A DNA stretch of 64,000 bases from positions 53,292,432-53,356,431 of the forward strand of contig JACSVZ010000002.1 of the NCBI GenBank assembly GCA_014706295.1, in the 5' to 3' direction. A program made the translations under genes and the position numbers. The DNA comes from Lycocorax pyrrhopterus obiensis. Taxonomy: Eukaryota > Chordata > Aves > Passeriformes > Paradisaeidae. Under the pieces are notes generated by a model that saw only the letters and a program-made list of their open reading frames with translations, made no database searches and was not told the origin of the DNA. This document shows positions 25,513-40,530 of the stretch, piece after piece. Position 1 is the stretch's first letter; each line of letters opens with the position of its first letter.

Positions 25513-25603
25513 CGCGCTCGCTGTGCCTTCGCGCTGGGAGCGGGAGCGGCGTCCGCGCCTGCGCCGAGGAGCCGGCGCGGGGAGTGCAGGGGCTGGTGCC
25601 AAA

Positions 25604-30949
<5,346 letters not shown>

Positions 30950-31203
30950 TAGAAACTGAGCTAGACTGTGTGGTTCACACAAAGGTCTTTTTAATTTTGG
31001 CTACTTAAATGTTTTTCTTTGCAGTTTTTGCATACTTATTTCTACATGGTTTGTCTGAGAGATTTTTTAAACATCATGGGTGCAAATACAACGGTCCTTG
31101 ATATTGTAATACATGGAATCTTGTTAAAGATAATTCTTTCCCTTGATACACAAAATACTGTACAAAATGAAAAGTTATAGTGACAGCTTGAAAAAGGCTA
31201 AAG

Positions 31204-31209
31204 AATAAA
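31204..31209 (+). terminator. PSMA2 polyadenylation signal
   Basis: AATAAA lies 255 bp after the PSMA2 stop codon and is followed by a GT-rich stretch (TGTCTGTGTGTCTTTTT), the usual downstream element. It is a good candidate for the main 3' end. Confidence 0.8.
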
Positions 31210-31239
31210 ATCAAAGGCCACTGTTTTGGGGGAAGGTGT

Positions 31240-33544
31240 CTGTGTGTCTTTTTATTCCTAGCTTGTTTATCCACATAAAGCTTAAATTTCAGTATCCTTA
31301 TTGTTGAGGAAACAGTTTTTCACATACAGCCACGATGAACTTACATTGGACCTTCTTTTAAAAAATTTAGATGTCGAGTGACAAGATAATTTTTTCACTT
31401 TGGAATATTGTTTAAATGTTAATGATCTTCCAGAAATGGTTTTATCTGGTATAAAAGATCATGTACCTTCACAAAGGGGCTGAAAAGTCTTCCATTTCAG
31501 GGGTGTACTGTGATCTGCTTGAGCCTCTCTGCTTTTGACCCTCCAGGTCTTTGTGTCACAAGAACTTGTTTTACTTGAGTTATTTTTTTGGCCCTAGAAA
31601 TTGCACTTTTTCAACCTTGAAATATTGTTAGAAAAAGTAGAAGTAGTAACTCTTACAGCAAACTAAATGCATTTATCACCATAAATAAAAATCAATGGGA
31701 GTTAAAAAACAGAATGAGAGTATGCAATGTAATTACTTTATCCCTTGAATTGTATTTTCCAACTTGCAAGATAATTCTAAAGATGTAATGAAAAGAGCAT
31801 TTAATTTGTGCTTCATAACTTTTTACAGGTATCATTGTGTGGAGGTGTATGTATCAATACATTTGTTACACGTGTAGAGTCGTTCAAGTCATGAAAACCT
31901 ACATTTACCACAAAAAAACCAGGATAAATATACTTTTTTTTTTCCAGCAGAAGTAATGTGGTCTGCAGCCATTTAAGTTATTGTTTTCAGATTTTATATT
32001 TTTTAAAGCAATCTGATTGTTAAAGTGTTGATAGTGAACTGGGAGCGATAGCTGGGTCACTCTGCTTGTACATAAGGCTAAGGATGTAGGGGAGCAGCCT
32101 GGCTGGTCACATGTCAGCCAGCCATAACTAATGAAGAAAATACAAAATATGAGTAGAAAGTAGTGTATAAGCTGATTGACGTGTGCTTTCCAATGTCTGT
32201 CTTCTGATGGTTTATGTTATCATCAGGTGAATAAGAATTTCTGAAGCATGCCATAAATGAAGTTTTATTTCCTAATGTCAGAAATAAAAGCTCTGTCCAA
32301 ATGGCTCATTAAGAGTTCTGCCAGATCACTTTTTGAGTATTTTACTCTGAAAACCAGACCATACTCTGATTCTTATTCTAGAGAAAATAAAACAACTCAG
32401 ATCTGAAACTGAAGGCTTTATATTGCTGCATCTTCGATTTAGAATATTTATGCACATACAGTTTTTTAATGCTGTATAAATATTCAAGAGTTTTCTGCAT
32501 GGAAATATGCGTTTAGGTACTTCAGGAATGAACTGCAGTGGTTTAGTTGTCTCTGCTACTTGAAACAATTGATGAACAAAGAACACCCTGTGAAGGGTAG
32601 TTGAAACCAAGGCAAGTTTCAAACCGTGGTAAACTGTTCCTTGTTTTGTGTTAGAGGTGAGTAGATCTCTATGGTCTATTGCCAGTGGTTTTCACTGATG
32701 AGCCAAGCTGGTGACTGTTTTTACACCGTTAAGAACTGAGTCCCAAAGCTCCCTGGTAATACTTAAACCCTGCAGTGAAACAGAGTTCGTGGCACTTGGT
32801 GTAATTTGGGAATAATATGCGTAATATTTTGAATTCTGGCTTTATTTAGAGTATTAGATACTTTTCGTAGTGGTAGTCAGATAGACCTTGGTATTACGCT
32901 GCTCTGATGGGGAAGGTGGTGTGATTTTAAGTGCAGGGTTCTTTTTTTAACTGCGTGTCTAGAATAGTAGCTAAATTTTATGTAGTATTTAAAGGGAAAT
33001 CCTTAAACTGCAGAGAATTAAGTAATATATTTTTCCATTGAAAAAACTTTTAAATTTAGGGAAATAGTAATTTTAACTTGAAGGTGTATTTCTTAAATAA
33101 AATCACTTCAGGAGTGAGAGATACCAGTGTAATGGACTAGCAAATTATATGGTGATTGTGGTAATTTTCAAAAAGTGCACCCTTTAGTTACATGAGATTA
33201 GCTTTTTAATATATATTTTGTAAAAACTGCATAAAGGGGTCAAGATGCAGTAAGATAGACAAACACTGTGCCTCTATGAGAAATGACAAATTACAGGCTT
33301 GATTACTTCAGCTCGCTGTGAATTATGACTTTGTGTCATTTAATGTGTTCCTACTAATGCAGTCATCTGAAAGAAGAAAAAGACTGGTCACTTGAAGCAT
33401 GTAATGTTGATTTGCTTGTCCTGGAAGAGGATCTCCTCCAAGGTCCTCAGGATAGTGTGACTCCTATGAGAATTGGGCTTTACTTAACTACTAGGATCAG
33501 GATCTGAGAACAGTGTTATCATTTCAGGAAGTTACTACTTTAAG
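31240..33544. other. Intergenic between PSMA2 and the C7orf25 homologue
   Basis: I see no gene. AT-rich, with several further AATAAA hexamers (for example near 32284) that could serve longer PSMA2 3' ends or read-through transcripts. No exon with coding sequence is recognisable. Confidence 0.5.
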
Positions 33545-33780
33545 TCACAGAATCACGGAATGGGTCATCTGGTCCAACCTCCCTGCTCAGGCAGGATCAT
33601 CTTGGAGCAGAGGGCACAGGATTGTCCAGATGGTTCTGGTTCTGAACAGCTCCCGTGAGGAAGACTCCACAACCTCTCCAGGCAGCCTTTTTCAGTGTGC
33701 TGTTGCCCACAGTAAAGAAGCTAGAGGTCCTTACAACTTGCTTTGGCTTACTGTTGCTTTCCAGATCCTGTGAAATCATT
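33545..33780 (-). mobile_element. CR1-like LINE fragment, diverged
   Basis: It starts TCACAGAATCACGGAATGGG, followed by GGTCCAACCTCCCTGCTCAG, and continues with text antisense to the CR1 tail (ACTCCACAACCTCTCCAGGC). It is short and worn. The right edge is uncertain. Confidence 0.75.
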
Positions 33781-34089
33781 TGGACAAGTAGAGATCATCT
33801 CTCCCTGCAAAAATGAGCAATCAGAAGCCAAGTCTTTCCCACACTGTTAGGGAGTATTGGTGCATGGAGAGGAGCGAGACCACAGCTCTGTCTGCTGCAT
33901 GGAGGCAGGCAGCAACCTGGGGCAAATATTGGGGACGCTTGCTCACATTTTCACAGAATGGTTTAGTACAGCCCATTTCTTTTGTCCAAACGTAATGGGT
34001 CCAACGTGCCCAGAATCCAACATGCATGGAGCCATGGCTGTTGCTCCTCCAATGAAGTTAAAAGTCCAAGGCTAACTTGTCTCTGGCCT

Positions 34090-34632
34090 GTCTGTTCCCA
34101 CTCTACTCTGTGCTATTGCAGCCTCACACTGAGTATTGTGTGCAGTTCTGGGTGCCACAATATAAGAAAGACACAAAGCTACTACACAGCATCCAAAGGG
34201 GGGACAGCAAAGATGGTGAAGGGCCTTGAGGGGAAGCTGTATGAGGACCGTCACTTGGTCTGTTCAGCCTGGAGGAGACTGAGGGGAAAGCTCATTGCAG
34301 TTACAACTTCCTCATGCACAGAAGAGGAGGGGCAGACACTGATCTCTTCTCTGTGGTGACTTATGGTAGGACCCGAGGGACAGGCCTGGAGCTGTGTCAG
34401 GGGAGGTTTATGTTGGGTATTAGAAAAAGGTTCTTCACCCAGAGGGTGGCTGGGCACTGGAACAGGCTCCCCAGAGAAGTGGTCACAGCACCAAGCCTGA
34501 CACAGTTCAAGTGGTATTTGGACAATATTCTCAGGCACATGGTGTGACTCTTGCGGCTGTCCTGAGCCGGGCCAGGATTTGGTCGCAACGATCCTTGTGA
34601 GTTCCTTCCAACTCAGAATATTCTGTGATTGC
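34090..34632 (+). mobile_element. CR1 LINE, 3' fragment, upstream of the C7orf25 promoter
   Basis: It encodes worn CR1 ORF2 tail remnants in plus orientation, with the CR1 text GAGGGGAAAGCTCATTGCAG and CAGAGGGTGGCTGGGCACTG. It ends at the 3' terminus TTCCAACTCAGAATATTCTG followed by TGATT. Its 3' end lies directly against the left edge of the CpG island, so one retroposon boundary coincides with a promoter edge. Confidence 0.92.
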
Positions 34633-34639
34633 GTCTGAC

Positions 34640-35300
34640 CTGATGCAATGCATTTCGCACTTGAAGGGTTTTCGCGATATCCCGCGGGCACGCCGGGGAG
34701 AAGAGCCAGGCCGGGCGGGCTGGGGCGGCGGAGCGAGGCGGGTGGTGCGGCTGTCCCCGCCCGGCGGCCCCGGGGGAGGTGCCGGGCTGGGCCGAGCCAC
34801 GCCACGCCACGCCACGCCGGCCCGGGGCGAGGGCCGTGGGCGCCGCGCTGTGAGTACGGGCTGCGGGGGCTGGGGAAAGGCGGCGGCCCCGGGTGACGGA
34901 CCGGGGCCAGGAGCCCCCGGAGAGCCGAGACGGGCCGCGCACATCGCGTCCTGGCAGTGAATGGGGCACAGGGAGAACAGGACGGACAAGGACCGGCGTC
35001 CCGCACCCGCCCACTCCGCCGGTGCCGGCGTGTGGGCGGAGGGCGAGGCCGGGGGGCGGCCGGGGGGCCGGGCCGGGCTGGGGGCGAGCGCTGAGGGCGC
35101 CTTGCCCTCACCCGACATGGCGCCGCGGCCTCCCCGGCGCGGCGAACACGTGAGGGCGGAGCGGCGGGAGGAGGGGGCCGGGCCGCGGGCGGGAGGGGCG
35201 GCCGGTGCCGCCGGTCCTTGCCCAGGGGAGTTCGGGCCGTGAGGCGAAGGCAAGGGCGTGTGTGTGACCTTGTGGTGGATAGTGGCGCCACCGCGCAGTT
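34640..35300 (+). promoter_or_regulatory. CpG island, probable first exon of the C7orf25 homologue
   Basis: Very GC- and CpG-rich, about 1.6-2.3 kb before the coding exon on the same strand. A strong splice donor, GCGCT then GTGAGTACG, cuts at 34849/34850. It could end a non-coding first exon joining the acceptor at 36901-36902. A second donor-like site (ACACGTGAGGG) lies near 35150 and overlaps an E-box CACGTG. A short (CGCCA)n run lies at about 34797-34820. Long frames on both strands (up to 346 codons) come from the GC richness and are not genes. The exact transcription start cannot be read. Confidence 0.7.
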
Positions 35301-35383
35301 GTGCTGAAAAAGTAGTTGTGTCTGTGGTTATATTGTCACTGCAACCCTTGATTTACGCTCTGTCTTGAAGCCTTTGGGTGGGG

Positions 35384-35411
<28 letters not shown>
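35384..35411. repeat. (GT)n microsatellite
   Basis: Fourteen uninterrupted GT units directly downstream of the CpG island, in the presumed first intron of the C7orf25 homologue. Confidence 0.95.
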
Positions 35412-35414
<3 letters not shown>

Positions 35415-36180
35415 AGTTGTAGCTGCTGTGGGGAGAGGTGCCCCATTAGTAATCGATAGGTTTTACTCATTGCATTACATGCAAGGATAAGCTTGTGGCA
35501 GTGGTGAAGACTTGGAGGGGGAAAGGCTGGTTTCTCTGGGCTCCTGGGACCGTGAAGAGAGTTAGTAGGTCGTGTCAGAAGGCATCAGGATTCTTGGCCT
35601 GCAGGAGATGAAGAAGCAGGAGGAGATGTTGCTGATACTGGATGTGGACCAGGCCAGTAGCAATTAATGCTGGCTGTGTTTCCACTTGGACATGGGGCCG
35701 GGGAGCTTCCCACTGTTTGAAGGCAGGCCCCTGAGTTGCACTGGCAGAGCCTGTTGTAGGACCAGGCCGTGTCCTGTTGCTCCTTTTCAGTTGGAGTTCA
35801 TTTATCTTGTTCTTTAATACCAGTTTACTTCAACATGCAGGTTAGGTAAGAATTATAGGAAAAATTACAGTGTTTACTTGTAGTCAGGAGTCAAAATTGA
35901 TTAATTTCTCTATTCATAGTGGTTACTGTCTTAAATATGCTGTTGTTTGGTGTAGTATGAATCCTACATTTTTCAAAGACAGCACATATTCAGTGAAGGA
36001 ATCTCTATCATACTTTCCTCAAGGAAGGCCTACTAAAGTAATACAGATGTGAAAGAATATATTTATCAGATACAGCCCAGTGAGTCTCGTAGCAGAATTA
36101 TAAAACATAGCAATTTCAAGGTTGTCCTGACACTAGAATTGTGACTCATAGTCTGTCACGAGGCTGTGTAATAGAAACAC

Positions 36181-36390
36181 ACAACGGTTCAGGTTGGAAG
36201 GGACATTAAAGATGATCTAGTTCCAATGCCCCTGCTGTGGGCTGGGACACGTGTTACTATGGGGCCTTTTACTAGACCAGGTTGCTCCAAGCCCCATCCA
36301 ACCTGACCTTGACCACTTCCAGGGATGGGGCATCCACAATTTCTCTGGGCAACCTGTCCCAGTGCTTCACCACCCTCTTGAGGGGTTCAT
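36181..36390 (-). mobile_element. CR1 LINE, 3' fragment
   Basis: It begins CACACAACGGTTCAGGTTGG with AAGATGATCTAG and continues through the antisense of the ORF2 end (ACTAGACCAGGTTGCTCCAA, CTTCACCACCCTCTTGAGG). The minus strand shows VVKHWDRLPREIVDAPSLEV ending in WSNLV. It lies about 500 bp upstream of the coding exon, inside the presumed intron. Confidence 0.9.
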
Positions 36391-36918
36391 CCACTAAGTT
36401 GAACAGTGCGAGTTGAAAACTGGGTATCTGTAAGTGTGGTGGGTAGCTTTTAATTTTAATGCTACGTGTGATGAGAGGGAGAGGCAAGATTTGCTTATGG
36501 CCTTAACTGTATTTCTAATTTTGCTCTGGATGGCAGCTTTTGCAAATGAGCTGTGAGAGTTAACATCCAACTCAGTGACTGGCTGAGTGAAGGGCTCTTA
36601 TGTGGCGGGTGGGAGGAAACCACAAACTTGCAAGGTCTGTGTGGAGACTTTGGATACTGTTGTTCTTCCTAGCTGAGAACTGGGATCTTCTGAGGCTGTA
36701 GGTTGGATCTCTAAAGCTGAAGGAAAGAAATTGAACTCATCACTGGGACTTTGTGTTGAGGTTCCAGTTGCTTGTGCTTTACAATAGCTGTTGCGCTAAG
36801 TCTACTGCAAGGCTTGAGTGTATACTGTTAGAAAGAACTCTTTTGACTGTCTTTGTTCTTGGCCATGCTATAACAATTTTCTCCTTTGTGCTCACTTGAC
36901 AGGAATAATGTTTCCAAC

Positions 36919-38187
36919 ATGTCTGTGCAGTCGCTGCTTTGTGAAAGAATTGCTGTTGCCAAAGACTTGATTAAGAGAGCGGAAGCCCTTTCCAAGTCCC
37001 AGAAAAGGAGAATAGAAGGTGGGGCAAAGCTATGTAGCAAACTGAAGGCTGAGCTAAACTTCCTACACAAGGTGGAGGCAGGGAAGGTGGCCATTAAAGA
37101 ATCCCATCTGCAGAGTACAAACCTTACCCACCTCCAAGCCATTATTCAGTCAGCAGAGAACCTGGAGGACGTTGTCAGTGTCCTCCATGTCTTTGCTTAT
37201 GAGGACAGGTTTGGAGACAAACAGACGCTGGTGGTAGATGTTGTTGCAAACGGAGGTCACACGTGGGTGAAGGCCATTGGTCGTAAAGCTGAGGCCCTGC
37301 ATAACATCTGGCTGGGAAGAGGCCAGTATGGTGACAAAAGTGTCATTGAGCAGGCGGAGGACTTCCTGCAAGCAAGCTGTCAGCAGCCAGTGGAGTACAG
37401 CAATCCCCACATCATCTTTGCATTCTACAACAGCGTGTCCAGTCCTGTGGCAGAGAGGCTGAAGGAGATGGGAATATCTGTGAGAGGAGACATTGTTGCT
37501 GTGAACTCACTGGTAGAACCATCTGCAGAAAATGAACATCTTAACACCAGTGAATCAGATGAAGAAGGCCCTGAACTCCTGCAGGTGACCAGAGTAGATC
37601 GGGAGAATTTAGTGGCCAGCATTGCTTTCCCTACCCAGATCAAAGTAAACGTCTGCAACAGAGTTAATTTGGACATCACTACCTTAATAACCTACGTCTC
37701 TGCGCTGAGCTATGGTGGCTGCTACTTTGTCTTCAAAGAAAAAGTGCTGACAGAGCAAGCAGCCCAAGAAAGAAGGGAGAGAGTCCTGCCTCAGCTGAAG
37801 GAGTTCATGGAGGGAAAAGAGCTCTTTGCCTGTGAATCTGCTGTCAGAGATTTTCAATCCATCTTGGAAACGCTGGGAGGACCTGGGGAGAAAGAGCGAG
37901 CTGCATTGCTTGTTAAAAGAATTAACGTGGTGCCAGATCAGCCATCTGACCGTGCCTTAGGACTAGTGGCTAGTTCAAAAATCAACAGCCGCTCTCTGAC
38001 CATTTTTGGGACAGGAGACACTTTAAAAGCCATCACCATGACCGCAAATAGTGGCTTTGTGAGGGCAGCGGCAAACCAAGGTGTCAGGTTCAGTGTTTTT
38101 GTCCATCAGCCACGAGCATTGACAGAAAGCAAAGAATCTTTTGCCACGCCTTTACCAAAGAGCTGCCCATCTGATAATGGACTATAA
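36919..38187 (+). CDS. C7orf25: UPF0415 protein, C7orf25 homologue
   Basis: Conserved metazoan protein of unknown molecular function (UPF0415, with the DUF1308 domain). The whole protein, 422 residues, sits in one uninterrupted exon; the human protein has 421. I choose the ATG at 36919 ([20 protein letters not shown]) because it matches the known N-terminus. The frame is open upstream only to a GTG at 36886, and the splice acceptor (CTCACTTGACAG) ends at 36902, between the two. Landmarks: [20 protein letters not shown] (about 45), [20 protein letters not shown] (about 108), [17 protein letters not shown] (mid-protein), [20 protein letters not shown] (C-terminal domain). An acidic linker (SESDEEG type) lies near residue 210. 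It lies downstream of PSMA2 on the same strand, as in human. Confidence 0.96.
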   Translation: MSVQSLLCERIAVAKDLIKRAEALSKSQKRRIEGGAKLCSKLKAELNFLHKVEAGKVAIKESHLQSTNLTHLQAIIQSAENLEDVVSVLHVFAYEDRFGDKQTLVVDVVANGGHTWVKAIGRKAEALHNIWLGRGQYGDKSVIEQAEDFLQASCQQPVEYSNPHIIFAFYNSVSSPVAERLKEMGISVRGDIVAVNSLVEPSAENEHLNTSESDEEGPELLQVTRVDRENLVASIAFPTQIKVNVCNRVNLDITTLITYVSALSYGGCYFVFKEKVLTEQAAQERRERVLPQLKEFMEGKELFACESAVRDFQSILETLGGPGEKERAALLVKRINVVPDQPSDRALGLVASSKINSRSLTIFGTGDTLKAITMTANSGFVRAAANQGVRFSVFVHQPRALTESKESFATPLPKSCPSDNGL

Positions 38188-38456
38188 GTCATTAAATGAG
38201 TTAGTAATGGAAATGCTGCAGGTACTGCAGTGGGAGGCATTTGGAGAAACAGAGGAATCATAGCAATACAGTTTTGGGTGGGTATCAATGATGACAGCAA
38301 CTAGCAGTGGAAGAGCTCCTCAAGGGATTAGTATTATCTTTACTCCTTCCTTGGGGTTATTTTTTGTCCAGCTGACCATTAATTTATTCACTAAAGTAAT
38401 AAGAATTCAATGAAAATTGTTAACTAGCTTACAATGTATTAATTGTATCCATCCCC

Positions 38457-38462
38457 ATTAAA
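38457..38462 (+). terminator. Possible C7orf25 polyadenylation signal
   Basis: ATTAAA, the second-commonest signal, lies 270 bp after the stop codon and is followed by a GT/T-rich stretch (GTTAGTGATGTG, CATTTTTGTCC). A longer 3' UTR is possible. Confidence 0.5.
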
Positions 38463-38489
38463 AGGTTCGGTTAAAGCACAGTTAGTGAT

Positions 38490-40530
38490 GTGCCCTTCTC
38501 ATTTTTGTCCTCTTCAGAGACGTAAAATTCATCATCTTAGATAAACTTTGGGCTTGATTTCTGTGGAACTTAACTTTTTCTTTCTGCTATTCTATTCAAC
38601 ATATTTTTTGGTTGATTCAGAGGGACCTTGTGCAGAGACCTGTGCCTTTTTGGGAGTTCAATGTTTCGTGTGACTAGTAGCCATGGATACAAACCAACTT
38701 AAGCTTTCCTTGCCTTACTGAAAGGAACCTCTATATGTATACCATGGTTAGACTGAATTGGGCAACAGCTTTAAAATTCCTGGAAAAATAATTGGAAAAT
38801 TGAGTTTATTTGCATTAATATGTTGTGGCTCAGGCTAAACTGGACAGCCAGTGGTAGCAGACCAAGGAGGCAAATCCACTTTTGTTGTAGCCTTTGTCCA
38901 GATGCAAAATCTTGCTGGTTGTAAAGCCCAACTCAAGGCTTCAGGTAACAGAATCCTAAACTGAGCCAGCACCCAGGTAGTTTTTGATATTAGTGTGCTC
39001 TTTGCTGAGGACTCATGGTGAATCTGGTTTTGTTGCATGGGGATCACCTGAAACAAAGCCTCAGTGAGGTGCTTCAGTGTTGGTGTGATGGAGGAGGAGA
39101 TTTGCAGGGTATGTTCTTAAATCCTAGTTTGCTCTGTAGTAGAGAGAAGCCTTTTTGCTGGTGGTGTAATAGCTCTTCTTATTCAAAGTGTAGAATAAAC
39201 AACAATTTCTTCTGGTTTTTTTTTTTTTTTTCTTTGCCCGGGAGAGATTTGCTGTTGTAGGAGTCTTTCTCATGTTTTTTTTTCTGAATGCTGTAATGGC
39301 AGCAAGCACTTGCTGTTTGGTATTAATTTTCATCAGTTTCCTAGTGGAAAATTTTGAGATGTCAGAGTGAAGCTCTGGGCCCTGAGCTATACTTTTTTAT
39401 CAGGTCAGTGAAAGAGATACCCACTGAATATTTTATAGGCTGTTGTTCAACACAATAGTATTATTATGCAGCTTATCGTTCAAGCAAAGAACATTCTCTT
39501 GCCTCTTGCCACTCCAGTCTAAATTTCTCCCTACAGTACAACGTATCTGCAGTGCTGCCCTTAGCCATAGGCTCAACCCATTTCTTTCTGGTCCCCAGCA
39601 TGATGCAAAGATACTGGAATGCCAGCAAGACCACTCTGTATGCCTTGTCCAGCTGAGTAAGCTGAACTCCAAGGGGCAGAAGAGTACTTCTTGTTGGTGG
39701 GATTCTGTCTCTGTAGAGTAAGATGTTAGGAGTTGTCACCAGTAACTACAATGCTCTATAGCTTTACCTGAAACTTCTAGCAATGTGGAGGGCAGTCTGC
39801 TCTCTACACTCCCCATTTGCTCTGGGTCCCTGAAGTAGTCCGTGAAGTTTAATTAGCATGGGTGGAACTGGATTTTTTGGGTTTTGCTGCTTCAGCATCC
39901 AGTGTACTACCTGCCAGTTTCTCAGTTCCTCCTTGATGAGTTCTAACAAAACATCTAGCTTGTTCCTACAGTCTGACACAATGTAATGAAACCTCATGGC
40001 AAGATTCATCCCCTACTATATCCATTAATTTTTTTTAAAGTTCTTCTGAAGGGAAAGGAGGGCCAACACAATGAAACAATATCAATAATATGTTGGCTGT
40101 GCTGCAGAGATGCAAGTCTGCTTTCATAGTTAACAGCACAAGTTTCACCATGCAGGAGCTGAGGAAGGTAGTAATTTATCATGGTGTGATGGATTTACCA
40201 GAGCACAACCAGAGATGTCTGTGAAGTGTTATAAACAGCTGGAAGGAAAGTGCCTTTCATTTCTGCCATGAGAGCTCTTAACTCTGGACACCTGTGTGAT
40301 GTCTTTCCTCCACAGTAGGTGTGGGAATAGGGGTTGGGGAGGCCATCTGTCAGAGAAAAAGAACTGTGTGTTTCAAATCTGTGTTTCTGTTTTGCATCAC
40401 ATGTCCTGAAAAGGGTACAGGAAACCTCCTAGTTAATAATTTATGAACAAATAACCTGGGAGAGGGGGGTTCTTTTTGTTTGCAGCTCAGAGCTGTAAAA
40501 GTTCAGGTTCCAAAAGACAGCTTACTATTT
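38490..40530. other. Intergenic, no gene seen
   Basis: I see no supported exon. A T-tract of 15 (39217-39231) is the only low-complexity feature. Frames on both strands are short and overlapping. Confidence 0.5.

Noticed and set aside
34251..35291. 346-codon minus-strand frame, with further long frames on both strands
   Set aside because: It lies across the CpG island and the CR1 end. GC-rich DNA has few stops, the protein is Pro/Arg/Ala low-complexity, and several frames are open at once. This is a composition artefact.
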